The position numbers and the translations under genes were made by a program. A DNA stretch of 64,000 nucleotides, taken from NCBI RefSeq assembly GCF_005239095.1, contig NZ_SZUA01000002.1, positions 1,116,001 to 1,180,000 on the forward strand, written 5' to 3'. This document shows, one piece after another, positions 27,553-35,668 of this stretch. Each line of letters starts with the position of its first letter. The first letter of the stretch is position 1. The stretch comes from Luteimonas gilva. Lineage in GTDB: Bacteria; Pseudomonadota; Gammaproteobacteria; Xanthomonadales; Xanthomonadaceae. A model generated the notes under the pieces. The model was not told the DNA's origin, searched no databases, and saw only the letters and a program-made list of their open reading frames with translations.

Positions 27553-27684
27553 GACTAGAAAAATGAGGGAAAAGAAACTAGTGGCAGTTTCCTCGCTCTA
27601 CAAGCGAAGCTAGGCTTCGAGCCAGTTCGACCCATCCGCCGCTCTTCACTAGTTACTACTTCCTCATCCCTGGTTCCTTATTCC
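27553..27684. repeat. Imperfect inverted repeat between gspF and gspG
   Basis: Sequences around ACTAGAAAAATGAGGG and GAAACTAGTGG on the left are roughly complementary to CACTAGTTACTACTTCCTC and CATCCCTGG on the right, with an intervening segment of about 60 bases. It is AT-richer than its surroundings and fills the only sizeable gap (160 bases) in the gspF-D operon. It may be a remnant mobile repeat or an mRNA structure separating gspF from the highly expressed gspG. Confidence 0.45.
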
Positions 27685-27705
27685 ACAACTTACACGGATT
27701 GCCCC

Positions 27706-28143
27706 ATGCGCATACCCCGCCACATTGCCCGATCCCCCTCCGCACGCGCGCAGCGCGGCATGAGCCTGCTCGAGATCATCATCGTGATCGTGCTGATCGG
27801 CGCGGTGCTGACTTTCGTCGGCTCGCGCGTGCTCGGCGGCGCGGACCGCGCCAAAGCCAACCTGGCCAAATCGCAGGTGAGCACGCTGGCCGGCAAGATC
27901 GAGCAATACCAGATGGATACCGGCTCGCTGCCGGGCAAGCTCGACGATCTGGTCGCCCAGCCCGGCAACGCCAACGGCTGGCTCGGTCCGTACGCGAAAG
28001 CCGCGGAACTGAAGGATCCATGGGGCCATCCGGTCGAATACCGCGTGCCGGGCGAGAACGGCGCCTTCGACCTGGTGATCCTGGGCAAGGACGGCCAGAC
28101 GGGCGGCGACAGCTACAACACCGACGTCAAATACGAACAATAA
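27706..28143 (+). CDS. gspG: Major pseudopilin GspG (XpsG)
   Basis: The 145-residue precursor is the major subunit of the T2SS pseudopilus. An 18-residue leader ends in QRG. The prepilin peptidase would cut before MSLLEIIIVIVLIGAVL, where the +5 Glu and hydrophobic N-terminal helix are visible. The globular part has YQMDTGSLP, WGPY-like GWLGPYAK, and DPWGHPVEYRVPG, all typical of GspG. The C-terminus GKDGQTGGDSYNTDV matches the calcium-binding loop of the family. The prepilin peptidase gene gspO is not in the window. It is followed 19 bases later by gspH. Confidence 0.96.
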   Translation: MRIPRHIARSPSARAQRGMSLLEIIIVIVLIGAVLTFVGSRVLGGADRAKANLAKSQVSTLAGKIEQYQMDTGSLPGKLDDLVAQPGNANGWLGPYAKAAELKDPWGHPVEYRVPGENGAFDLVILGKDGQTGGDSYNTDVKYEQ

Positions 28144-28162
28144 GCCCGAGCGCAGAACCGCG

Positions 28163-28654
28163 ATGGCCGCGCAGCGCGCCGCGTCGATCGTTTCCGGCGG
28201 AGCGCGCGCCGCGCGCGGCGTGACTTTGCTGGAGATGCTGCTGGTGGTGGCCATCATCGCCGCCGCGAGCCTGCTCGCGGCCGGCACGCTGACCGGCGGC
28301 TTCGCCGGCATCCAGTTGCGCTCCAGCGCCAAGGAAATCGCCGCCAATCTGCGTTACGCGCGGGCCCAGGCTTTGACGAAGGGGCAGCCGCAGAAGTTCG
28401 TGATCGATCCGCGCGCGCACACTTGGCGCGCAACGGAGGACCGCCGCGGCGAAATCCCGGGCAAGCTCGGCATCGTCTTCACCGGCACGCGCGGGTTGCA
28501 GGCGCGCGCGGGCGAGGGCGCGATCCTGTTCTTCCCGGACGGCGCTTCCACCGGCGGCCGCGTGCAATTGCAGTCGGGCAAGGCGGCCTGGAACGTGGAC
28601 GTCGCCTGGTTGACCGGCGAAGTGACGCTGAAGCGCGCGGAGCGGTTGGAATGA
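28163..28654 (+). CDS. gspH: Minor pseudopilin GspH (XpsH)
   Basis: The 163-residue precursor has a leader ending AARG followed by VTLLEMLLVVAIIAAASLL, with Glu at +5. The rest fits GspH: AKEIAANLRYARAQALTKGQ after the helix and ILFFPDGASTGGRVQL near the C-terminus, both conserved in the family. GspH sits near the pseudopilus tip with GspI, J and K. The stop codon overlaps the gspI start as ATGA, so the two are probably translationally coupled. Confidence 0.93.
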   Translation: MAAQRAASIVSGGARAARGVTLLEMLLVVAIIAAASLLAAGTLTGGFAGIQLRSSAKEIAANLRYARAQALTKGQPQKFVIDPRAHTWRATEDRRGEIPGKLGIVFTGTRGLQARAGEGAILFFPDGASTGGRVQLQSGKAAWNVDVAWLTGEVTLKRAERLE

Positions 28655-29082
28655 GCCGCGCGGCGAAGCAGGGCGGCTACACGCTGATCGAGGTGATCGT
28701 CGCTTTCGCCGTGCTGGCCTTGGCGCTGACTTTGCTGCTCGGCACGCTGACCGGCGCATCGCGGCAGGTGCGGCGTGCGGCGGACGCCGGCCGCGCGGCA
28801 TTGCACGCGCAATCGCTGTTGGATCAAACCGGCGTCGGCGAAAGCCTGCAGGCGGGACACACCCAGGGCGATTTCGAAAACGGCCGCTACGACTGGACGA
28901 TGGACGTCGCGCCGTACGCCGATCCGTCGCAGCCGGCCGGCGCTGCAGCTCCGGTCGAATTGGCGGCGCCGCAGTTGTTGCAAGTCACATTGTCGGTGCG
29001 ATGGGGCGACGCTCCCGACCAGCGCCTGCAGTTGCGTTCGTTGCGCCTGGTCATCCCGGGCATGACGTCGTCGCCGCCATGA
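28651..29082 (+). CDS. gspI: Minor pseudopilin GspI (XpsI)
   Basis: The 143-residue precursor has a short leader ending KQGG followed by YTLIEVIVAFAVLALALTLL, with Glu at +5. The ATG at 28651 lies within the gspH stop (ATGA). The body is short and beta-rich, with VTLSVRWGD and SLRLVIPG near the end, as in GspI. GspI forms the tip trimer with GspJ and GspK and is thought to start pseudopilus assembly. It ends in another ATGA overlap with gspJ. Confidence 0.9.
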   Translation: MSRAAKQGGYTLIEVIVAFAVLALALTLLLGTLTGASRQVRRAADAGRAALHAQSLLDQTGVGESLQAGHTQGDFENGRYDWTMDVAPYADPSQPAGAAAPVELAAPQLLQVTLSVRWGDAPDQRLQLRSLRLVIPGMTSSPP

Positions 29083-29717
29083 ACGGCCGTAACCGCGGTT
29101 TCACCTTGGTCGAAGTGCTGCTGGCCATGGTGCTGTTGGCGGCCGGGCTGGCCTTGGCTTTCGCCACGTTGCGCGCCGCCACGGCGACGGTGCAGCGCGG
29201 CGAAGATCTGGCCCAACGCAGCGAGCGCGTGCGCTCGGTCGAGGATTTCCTGCGCCGCCGCGTGACCTCGGCCTTGCCGATGAAGTTCGGCACCGACAAT
29301 TCCACGGGCACCGCGCTGCGTTTCGTCGGCGAACCGCAGCGGATGCGCTTCGTCGCCGACATTCCCGACTATCTCGGCCGCGGCGGACCGTATCTGCACG
29401 ACATCGCCGTCGGCGACGCCGGCCTGACCATCGCGTTCGGCATGGTGCAGGGCGGGCAAATCGTCGAAGAGAAAGCGCCGCGCGCGCCGGAGCCGCTGGT
29501 GCGCGACGTGCGCTCGGTGCGGCTGCGCTACCGCGGCTTGAACTACGACAACACGCTCACCGAATGGCAGGACGAATGGTCGACCGCGGACCGGCTGCCG
29601 CTGCAAGTGTCGATCGAAATCGAGAGCGAGTCGGCCGGCAAATGGCCGCCGCTGGTGGTCGCCCTGCCGCAGGCCGGCAACGACTTCGCGGTCGCCGCCG
29701 GGGAGATCTTCCAGTGA
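29079..29717 (+). CDS. gspJ: Minor pseudopilin GspJ (XpsJ)
   Basis: The 212-residue precursor has a seven-residue leader ending RNRG followed by FTLVEVLLAMVLLAAGLALA, with Glu at +5. The length and the segment VRSVRLRYRGLNYDNT with WQDEW are typical of GspJ (VxxxxxxYYDxxxxxWxxxW type). The start overlaps the gspI stop. The stop overlaps the GTG start of gspK. It is a tip component of the pseudopilus. Confidence 0.92.
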   Translation: MNGRNRGFTLVEVLLAMVLLAAGLALAFATLRAATATVQRGEDLAQRSERVRSVEDFLRRRVTSALPMKFGTDNSTGTALRFVGEPQRMRFVADIPDYLGRGGPYLHDIAVGDAGLTIAFGMVQGGQIVEEKAPRAPEPLVRDVRSVRLRYRGLNYDNTLTEWQDEWSTADRLPLQVSIEIESESAGKWPPLVVALPQAGNDFAVAAGEIFQ

Positions 29718-30571
29718 ACCGGCGTGTGCGCGGCGCTGCGATGCTGCTGGTGATGTGGCTGATCGTGCTGCTCACCGCCTTGATCGGCGCGTTCGCGCTG
29801 ACCGCGCGGATCGAAAGCCTGCAAGGCCGCAACGCCAGCGAAGGCGCGATCGCCGCGCAAGCGGCGCGCGCGGGTTTGGAGTATTCGCTGGTCCGGGTCA
29901 ACGAAAACGACCCGCGCCGGCAATGGCGTCCCGACGGCCGCGATTACGTTTGGCGTTTCGATCGCGCGGTGGTGCGGATCAAGATCGTCGACGAATCCGG
30001 CAAGATCAACTTGAACATCGCCGACGCGCCGCTGCTCGCCGGCTTGTGGCGCGCGTTGGGCGTGGAGCAGGACCAGGCCGCGCGATTGGCTTCGGCGATC
30101 ATCGATTGGCGCGACGGCGACTCGCTCAGCCAGGCCCAAGGCGGCGCCGAAGACGCGCAGTACGCCGAAGCCGAATTGCCGTACGGCGCCAAGGACGCGC
30201 CGTTCGAGACCGTCGCCGAATTGCAACAAGTGCTGGGCATGACCCCCGAGCTGTACGCGAAGGCCGAGCCGTACCTGACCGTGTACGGCACCCTGCAAAC
30301 GCCCGATGCGACCTTCGCCGAAGGCGTGGTATTGCAGGCGATGGGCCTGAATGCGGAGACGGTGCTGCAGCAGCGCAACGCGCCGGTGGATACCGGCGTC
30401 ACCCAACCGTTCGTAGGTTTCGGCAGCGGCACGTATAGTATTGATAGCCGCGCGCGGCTGCCCAATGGCCGCGAGTCGGTGCTGCGGGCGGTCGTGCGCA
30501 CCGGCGCCAACCGGATACCGGGATCGGCCTACACGGCACTGCGATGGGAGGAGGGCGGCATACCGCGATGA
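29714..30571 (+). CDS. gspK: Pseudopilin-tip protein GspK (XpsK)
   Basis: The 285-residue product starts with GTG at 29714, inside the gspJ stop. The leader RRVRG is followed by AAMLLVMWLIVLLTALIG. GspK characteristically lacks the +5 Glu, as seen here. The large periplasmic part has ESGKINLNIADAPLL, ASAIIDWRDGDSLSQAQGGA and LPYGAKDAPFETVAELQQVL, the alpha-domain signatures of the family. GspK caps the pseudopilus and limits its length. It ends in an ATGA overlap with gspL. Confidence 0.94.
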   Translation: MNRRVRGAAMLLVMWLIVLLTALIGAFALTARIESLQGRNASEGAIAAQAARAGLEYSLVRVNENDPRRQWRPDGRDYVWRFDRAVVRIKIVDESGKINLNIADAPLLAGLWRALGVEQDQAARLASAIIDWRDGDSLSQAQGGAEDAQYAEAELPYGAKDAPFETVAELQQVLGMTPELYAKAEPYLTVYGTLQTPDATFAEGVVLQAMGLNAETVLQQRNAPVDTGVTQPFVGFGSGTYSIDSRARLPNGRESVLRAVVRTGANRIPGSAYTALRWEEGGIPR

Positions 30572-31716
30572 ACGCGCTACGCGACAGCTTGGGCGGTTTC
30601 GGCGCAAGGCTGCGTCCTGGCGCGGGCGGCTTTTTCGCCTGGTGGGGCGCGTCGCTGGCGTCGTGGCTGCCGGGATCTTGGCGCGCGGTCTTCGGGCTGG
30701 CGCGCGACCGCTTGCTGCTGAGCGGCGGCGCCGAACAACTCCAGTTGCGGTTGCAGACGCTCGACGGAATCCGCGACATCGGCAGCGTGCCGCTGCCCGC
30801 TAGCGCGGAAGGCGACGACCCCTTGCCGCGCTTGCTGGCGCCCGCCATCGCCGACTTGCCGCGCTGGTATCTGCTGCCCGCCGCCGCGAGCCTGCGCCGG
30901 CGCGTGACGCTGCCGGCCGCCGCCGCAGAGCGTTTGCGCGACGTGCTGGCTTTCGAGATCGACCGGCAAACGCCGTTCGCGGCCGACGCGGTGTACTTCG
31001 ACGCGCGGGTCGCAGAACGTCGCGGCGACGGCCAGATCGTGGCCGAGTTGGTGGCGGTGCCCAAGCCGGTGATGGATGCGGCCTTGGCTGCGCTCGGCGC
31101 ACCGGCGGCGAGCCTGGCCGGCGTCGATGTAGCAGGCGAGTCCGGCGTGCCGCTCGGCGTGAACTTGTTGCCGATGCCACGCCGGCAGCGCGGCGCCGAT
31201 CCTGCGCGGCGCTGGAACTGGATCCTGGCGGCGGTGGCGCTGCTCGCCTTGGCCGCGGGCCTGTGGCAGATCCTCGACAACCGCCGCGCCGCCGCCGCCG
31301 AGTTCGAAAAACAAGTGTCCGCGCGCGCCGCCGAGGCGCGCCGCGTCGGCCAGCAACGCCAGCAATTGCTGGACATGGTGGAAGGCAGCGCCTTCCTCGA
31401 GCGCACCCGCGGCGGGCGCCCGACGATGATCGCGGTGATCGACGAATTGAGCCGCCGCATACCCGACAACACCTATCTCGAAAAACTGTCGATGGAGAAC
31501 GGGCAACTGCAGCTGATCGGCTTCAGCTCCGACGCCTCCGGGCTGGTGCAGAAGCTGGAAGGCTCCAAGTTGTGGCGCTCGCCCGCGCTCGCGGGCGCGT
31601 TGCAGCCCGATCCGCGCTCCGGCCGCGACCGTTTCACGATGACCGCCGAACTGGCCATCGCCGCTTCGGAGCAAGCGAAAAAACCGGGGGACGCCGATGC
31701 GCAACGACCGCGCTGA
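30568..31716 (+). CDS. gspL: Type II secretion inner-membrane protein GspL (XpsL)
   Basis: The 382-residue bitopic protein bridges the GspE ATPase to GspM and GspF. Its cytoplasmic half (to about residue 210) is an actin-like domain with RLLLSGGAEQLQL and VLAFEIDRQTPFAADAVYF. The latter is conserved between GspL and PilM/PilN-type proteins. The single membrane helix WNWILAAVALLALAAGLW lies near 216-236. A heptad-rich stretch follows (FEKQVSARAAEARRVGQQRQ), then a PilN-like ferredoxin-fold domain (DELSRRIPDNTYLEKLSMEN). The start overlaps the gspK stop, and the last 20 bases overlap gspM. Confidence 0.9.
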   Translation: MNALRDSLGGFGARLRPGAGGFFAWWGASLASWLPGSWRAVFGLARDRLLLSGGAEQLQLRLQTLDGIRDIGSVPLPASAEGDDPLPRLLAPAIADLPRWYLLPAAASLRRRVTLPAAAAERLRDVLAFEIDRQTPFAADAVYFDARVAERRGDGQIVAELVAVPKPVMDAALAALGAPAASLAGVDVAGESGVPLGVNLLPMPRRQRGADPARRWNWILAAVALLALAAGLWQILDNRRAAAAEFEKQVSARAAEARRVGQQRQQLLDMVEGSAFLERTRGGRPTMIAVIDELSRRIPDNTYLEKLSMENGQLQLIGFSSDASGLVQKLEGSKLWRSPALAGALQPDPRSGRDRFTMTAELAIAASEQAKKPGDADAQRPR

Positions 31717-32317
31717 ACGCGACCGCTGGCTGGCGTTGGGCCTGCTGCTGGCGGCGTTGGCGCTGGCCTATCTGGTGCTGGTGCATCCGTGGTGGACTGT
31801 GCCGATGCTGGAAACCCAGGGCCGCATCCACGATCTGCAGGAACGCGAATTGCGGATCCGCATGCAACTGCAGCAGCAACCGCAGATCCGCGAACGCCTG
31901 GCGCAATTGCAGGCCAGCGGCGCGGGACAACCGGGATTCCTTCCGGAGGCGACGGCGGAATTGGCCACCGCCGGCCTCTCGCAACAACTCGAACGCGTGG
32001 TGCTGGAAGTCAGCCCGGGCAATGCCAGCTGCCAGATCAGCAATCGTTCGCCCGCGACCGCCGCCAGCCAGGACCGTTTCCGCAAAGTCGTGGTGCTGGT
32101 GCGCCTGCGTTGCGGCATGCCCGAACTCGCCGCCGTGCTGCATCGGTTGGAGAACGCGAATCCGCGCATGTTCGTCGACAACCTGAACATCCTGACCCAG
32201 GCCAATTATTTCGCGCCCGATCCGTCGCGCTCGACCCAGGGCGGCCTGGACGTCAGCTTCGATCTGTACGGTTATCTGCGGCCGAACGCCGCCGGCGGGG
32301 TGGCGAATGCGCGCTGA
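31697..32317 (+). CDS. gspM: Type II secretion inner-membrane protein GspM (XpsM)
   Basis: The 206-residue protein has a short cytoplasmic N-terminus, one membrane helix (LALGLLLAALALAYLVLVHP), a coiled-coil-like stretch (LQERELRIRMQLQQQPQIRE) and a periplasmic ferredoxin-like domain. This is the expected architecture of GspM, which stabilises GspL. Sequence conservation is low in this family, so the call rests on position, size and topology. It overlaps gspL by 20 bases and gspN by 11. Confidence 0.85.
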   Translation: MRNDRAERDRWLALGLLLAALALAYLVLVHPWWTVPMLETQGRIHDLQERELRIRMQLQQQPQIRERLAQLQASGAGQPGFLPEATAELATAGLSQQLERVVLEVSPGNASCQISNRSPATAASQDRFRKVVVLVRLRCGMPELAAVLHRLENANPRMFVDNLNILTQANYFAPDPSRSTQGGLDVSFDLYGYLRPNAAGGVANAR

Positions 32318-33098
32318 CGCCATCGGCGCGCGGACCTGGCTGCTGGCCGCGGTCGCCGGCTGGGCCGTTTTGGTCTGGGCCTTCTCCCTGTTCGGCATGG
32401 GCGGACGGATCCAGCCGCTGCCGGCCGACGCCAGCATGGTTCCGGAATTGCCGAACGCAGCGCCGGCCTCGCGCCTGGCCGTGCACACCCTGGGCGAATA
32501 CGGCGAGGCGACCGCCCGGCCGCTGTTCTTCAGCGATCGCCGCCCGAAACCCTTCTCGCTGCAGCCCGGTGGCGACCAGGCGGCCAAGAACGATTTCAAC
32601 TACGTGCTCAGCAGCGTGCTGATCGGGCCCGACCTGAAAATGGCCATCCTGCAGCCACCGGAAGGCGGGGAAGGGATCCGCCTGAAACTGGGCGAAGCCT
32701 CGGACAAGCTCCCCGGCTGGCGCCTGACCGAGGTGACGCCGCGCAGCGCGATCGTCGCCTCGGCCAGCGAGACTCGGTCGCTGGAACTGCGGGTTTTCGA
32801 CGGCCGCGGCGGGCAACCGCCGACCGCGCTGCCCAGTTCGCAAGCCAATGCCCAACCCGCGACCGGGGGAACACAGGCTACGATGCCGGTCCCCCCGCCG
32901 GCCCCCCATCCGACGATGAACCCCGCGCCTCCTCCGGCCGTCCAAAGCCCGCCGCCCGCGCCGTCGCCGCCAGCCGCGGACAACTCGGCCGCGCCTTCGC
33001 CGAACGAAGCGCAGCTGCAGGCGATCCGGCAGCGGATCGAAGCGCGACGGGCCAAGCTGCGCCAGGAAGCGCAGCAGGCGACCAAGCCTAAGAACTGA
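32307..33098 (+). CDS. gspN: GspN/GspC-like type II secretion protein (XpsN)
   Basis: The 263-residue protein has one N-terminal membrane helix (about 11-31). It then has a periplasmic domain like the HR domain of GspC (ARPLFFSDRRPKPF, YVLSSVLIGPDLKMAIL, GEASDKLPGWRLTEVTPRSA). The C-terminus is a proline-rich linker (about 188-235) followed by a charged helix (LQAIRQRIEARRAKLRQEAQ). In Xanthomonas, XpsN occupies this place between XpsM and XpsD and takes the GspC role of linking the inner-membrane platform to the secretin. No PDZ or coiled-coil domain of classical GspC is present other than the terminal helix. Confidence 0.85.
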   Translation: MRADAIGARTWLLAAVAGWAVLVWAFSLFGMGGRIQPLPADASMVPELPNAAPASRLAVHTLGEYGEATARPLFFSDRRPKPFSLQPGGDQAAKNDFNYVLSSVLIGPDLKMAILQPPEGGEGIRLKLGEASDKLPGWRLTEVTPRSAIVASASETRSLELRVFDGRGGQPPTALPSSQANAQPATGGTQATMPVPPPAPHPTMNPAPPPAVQSPPPAPSPPAADNSAAPSPNEAQLQAIRQRIEARRAKLRQEAQQATKPKN

Positions 33099-33108
33099 CA
33101 GGAACGAC

Positions 33109-35361
33109 ATGATCGGTATTTCTCTGCCACCGAAGATTTTCCTGTCCGCCGTGCTGTGCGGCGCGCTCGCCGCCTGCGCCACCGTGCCGCGGCCCGACAT
33201 CCGCCGCGAAGGCGCGGTCGACGGCGCCTCGGCCCAGGTCCAGGCGACCAGCGCCGACGGTTCGGTGAAGAGCGAACCGATCGACGCTTCTTCTTCCGAC
33301 GCCGGCCCGCGCCCGATCGTGCGCCGCGGCAGCGGCCAGATGATCAACCGCGGCGCGGCGACGGCGCCCGCGCCCGCAACCGCATCCGGACCCGCGCGCG
33401 GCGGCAACACCACCTTCAATTTCGAAGGCGAATCGCTCAACGCGGTGATCAAGGCGATCCTCGGCGACATGCTCGGCCAGAACTACGTGATCGCGCCGGG
33501 CGTGCAGGGCACGGTCACCTTCGCCACGCCCAAGCCGGTGGATTCGGCGCAGGCCTTGTCGCTGCTGGAGATGGTGCTGGGCTGGAACAACGCCCGCATG
33601 ATCTACAGCGACGGCCGCTACAACATCCTGCCGGCCGATCAGGCGCTGGCCGGCGCCGTCGCGCCGCGCGCGGGCGCGCCCGGCATGGCGCGCGGCGGCT
33701 ATCAGGTGCAAGTGGTGCCGCTGCGCTACATCTCGGCCACCGAGATGGAGAAGCTGCTCAAGCCGTACGCGCGGCCGAATTCGATCGTCAACGTCGAGCC
33801 TTCGCGCAACCTGATCACCCTGGCCGGCACGCGCAGCGAACTGGCCAATTATCTGCGCACCATCGAGATCTTCGACGTCGATTGGTTGGCCGGCATGTCG
33901 GTGGGCGTGTTCCCGCTGCAGTCGAGCAACGCCACCAAGGTCGTGGCCGATCTTGAGAAGGTGTTCGGCGAGCAGAGCAAGTCGCCGGTGGCCGGCATGT
34001 TCCGCTTCATGCCGCTGGAAGGATCCAACGCCGTGCTGGCGATCACTTCGCAGCCGGATTACCTGGACGACATCCAGGCCTGGATCGACCGCATCGACGG
34101 CACCGGCGATACGCCGCGGCTGTTCACCCACGAGTTGAAATACATCAAGGCCGACGAGCTGGCCACGCGCCTGGCCGAAGTCTTCGGCAGCGGCCGCGGC
34201 AACAACAATAACAACGGCGGCGACGGCGGCGCTTCGCTGATGTATCCGAATCCGGAGACCATCCGCGGCCTAGCCGACAACATGAGTTCGACCAGCGACG
34301 TCAACGGCGGCAGCAAGGACAGCTTCAGCAGCGCCGGCGGCGGCACGGGCGGCAGCGGCGGCGTGGGCCAGATGAGCCTGGATCCGCAACAGAGCACGCG
34401 CAACACCACCGTCACCATCGACGTCAACGGCGACAAGGTCGGCGTGTCGGCGGTGCCGGAAACCAATTCGCTGCTGGTCCGCGCTTCGCCCGCGGCCTGG
34501 AAATCGATCCGCGAGGTCGTGGAAAAGCTCGACGTGATGCCGATGCAGGTGCACATCGAAGCGCAAGTGGTCGAGGTGCAGCTCAGCGGCGAACTCGCCT
34601 ACGGCGTCAACTGGTTCTTCGAGCGCGCCGTCACCGACAACGGTCTGCCGGACGCGGTCGGCCGCACCACCTGGAGCCAGCTCGCCGGCAGCATCAAGCC
34701 CGCAGGCACCAACGACGGCGGCATGCTGTGGACTTTCCTCGGCCCGAACGCGGCGGCGGTGATCAGCGCGCTGGACAAGGTCACCGACGTGCGCATGCTG
34801 CAGACGCCGTCGGTGTTCGTGCGCAACAACTACGAAGCCACGTTCAACGTCGGCAGCCGCATTCCGATCAATTCGGTGTCGGTGAACCCCAACCTGGGCA
34901 GTTCGAGCACGATCAGCCAGGTGCAGTACATCGACACCGGCACCATCCTCAAGGTGCGCCCGCGCGCCACCAAGGACGGCACCATCTTCATGGACGTCGT
35001 GCAGGAAGTCAGCGCGCCGTCCGGCGACGCCGACGCCAACGGCAACGTGCGCATCGACACCCGCCGGCTGAAGACCAATGCGATGGTGCAGAGCGGCGAG
35101 ACCGTGATCATGGCGGGCCTCATCCAGGACGGCCGCACCCGCGGTTCCTCCGGATTTCCGGGCTTGAGCCGCATTCCGGTCATCGGCGGTTTGTTCGGCC
35201 GGCAGAGCACATCGGACACGCGCAACGAAACCATCATCCTGCTCACGCCGACCCTGGTGCAGAACCCGCAGGAAGCGCGCGACCTGACCGACGAGTACGG
35301 CCGCAGGTTCCGGGCGATGGAGCCGATCAAGCCGCCGGCGAAGCAGAGCAAGCTGAAGTAA
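33109..35361 (+). CDS. gspD: Type II secretion outer-membrane secretin GspD (XpsD)
   Basis: The 750-residue product is a lipoprotein: the signal ends LSAVLCGALAAC, so it carries its own lipid anchor. A linker is followed by the N0 domain (FNFEGESLNAVIKAILGDML, about 102-180). N1-N3 domains come next (QVQVVPLRYISATEMEKLLK; GVFPLQSSNATKVVADLEKV), and the N3 region holds a low-complexity Asn/Gly/Ser insertion near residues 363-425. The secretin core has VHIEAQVVEVQLSGELAYGV, VGSRIPINSV, TGTILKVRPRA and the signature GLSRIPVIGGLFGRQ. It ends with ETIILLTPTLVQ. It is the last gene of the operon and is followed by a terminator. Confidence 0.96.
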   Translation: MIGISLPPKIFLSAVLCGALAACATVPRPDIRREGAVDGASAQVQATSADGSVKSEPIDASSSDAGPRPIVRRGSGQMINRGAATAPAPATASGPARGGNTTFNFEGESLNAVIKAILGDMLGQNYVIAPGVQGTVTFATPKPVDSAQALSLLEMVLGWNNARMIYSDGRYNILPADQALAGAVAPRAGAPGMARGGYQVQVVPLRYISATEMEKLLKPYARPNSIVNVEPSRNLITLAGTRSELANYLRTIEIFDVDWLAGMSVGVFPLQSSNATKVVADLEKVFGEQSKSPVAGMFRFMPLEGSNAVLAITSQPDYLDDIQAWIDRIDGTGDTPRLFTHELKYIKADELATRLAEVFGSGRGNNNNNGGDGGASLMYPNPETIRGLADNMSSTSDVNGGSKDSFSSAGGGTGGSGGVGQMSLDPQQSTRNTTVTIDVNGDKVGVSAVPETNSLLVRASPAAWKSIREVVEKLDVMPMQVHIEAQVVEVQLSGELAYGVNWFFERAVTDNGLPDAVGRTTWSQLAGSIKPAGTNDGGMLWTFLGPNAAAVISALDKVTDVRMLQTPSVFVRNNYEATFNVGSRIPINSVSVNPNLGSSSTISQVQYIDTGTILKVRPRATKDGTIFMDVVQEVSAPSGDADANGNVRIDTRRLKTNAMVQSGETVIMAGLIQDGRTRGSSGFPGLSRIPVIGGLFGRQSTSDTRNETIILLTPTLVQNPQEARDLTDEYGRRFRAMEPIKPPAKQSKLK

Positions 35362-35376
35362 TCCGCTCGACCTGCA

Positions 35377-35410
35377 GCAAAAAGCGGACTTAATTGGCCG
35401 CTTTTGCTTT
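35377..35410 (+). terminator. Rho-independent terminator after gspD
   Basis: GCAAAAAGCGG pairs with CCGCTTTTGC across a 10-base loop, 15 bases after the gspD stop, and is followed by TTTCC. It would end the gspF-D transcript. Confidence 0.75.
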
Positions 35411-35414
35411 CCAA

Positions 35415-35556
35415 AGCAGAGTTTGCTCCGCTGTCTATGGTTTTTGTGGGAGCGGCTTCAGGCGCGAGCTCTTTGCCGGAGATCGCAGAGACGCCTGGAA
35501 AAGCTCGCGGCTGAAGCCGCTCCTACAAAAAAGCAGCGGAGCAAGTCTCGCTCTAC
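35415..35556. repeat. Nested palindromes: family R3 hairpin inside a family R2 hairpin
   Basis: The outer arms (35415-35434, 35534-35552) are a degenerate R2 repeat with GTTTGCTCCGCTG and CAGCGGAGCAAG. In place of the short R2 spacer sits an R3 repeat (35441-35470 and 35502-35531) built on GTGGGAGCGGCTTCAG and CTGAAGCCGCTCCTAC. Together with flanking sequence it fills the 300-base gap between gspD and the alpha-glucosidase gene; no coding sequence is seen there. Confidence 0.8.
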
Positions 35557-35582
35557 GAAGTCGAGGCGGGCTTTCGAGCGTC

Positions 35583-35595
35583 GAATACGTATGCA
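35583..35595 (+). promoter_or_regulatory. Candidate LacI-family operator, copy 1 (GAATACGTATGCA)
   Basis: The 13-base word GAATACGTATGCA contains the perfect palindrome ATACGTAT with the central CG typical of LacI-family operators. It lies 73 bases before the alpha-glucosidase start and recurs upstream of the TonB receptor at 37521. A LacI-family gene lies in the same cluster. Confidence 0.5.
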
Positions 35596-35668
35596 GCGGC
35601 GTCCGCGCCGCGTTTCCCGGCGATAAGCTGTGCCCGCAGCGCCCTCAGGCGCACGCCGAGGCAGCAGG

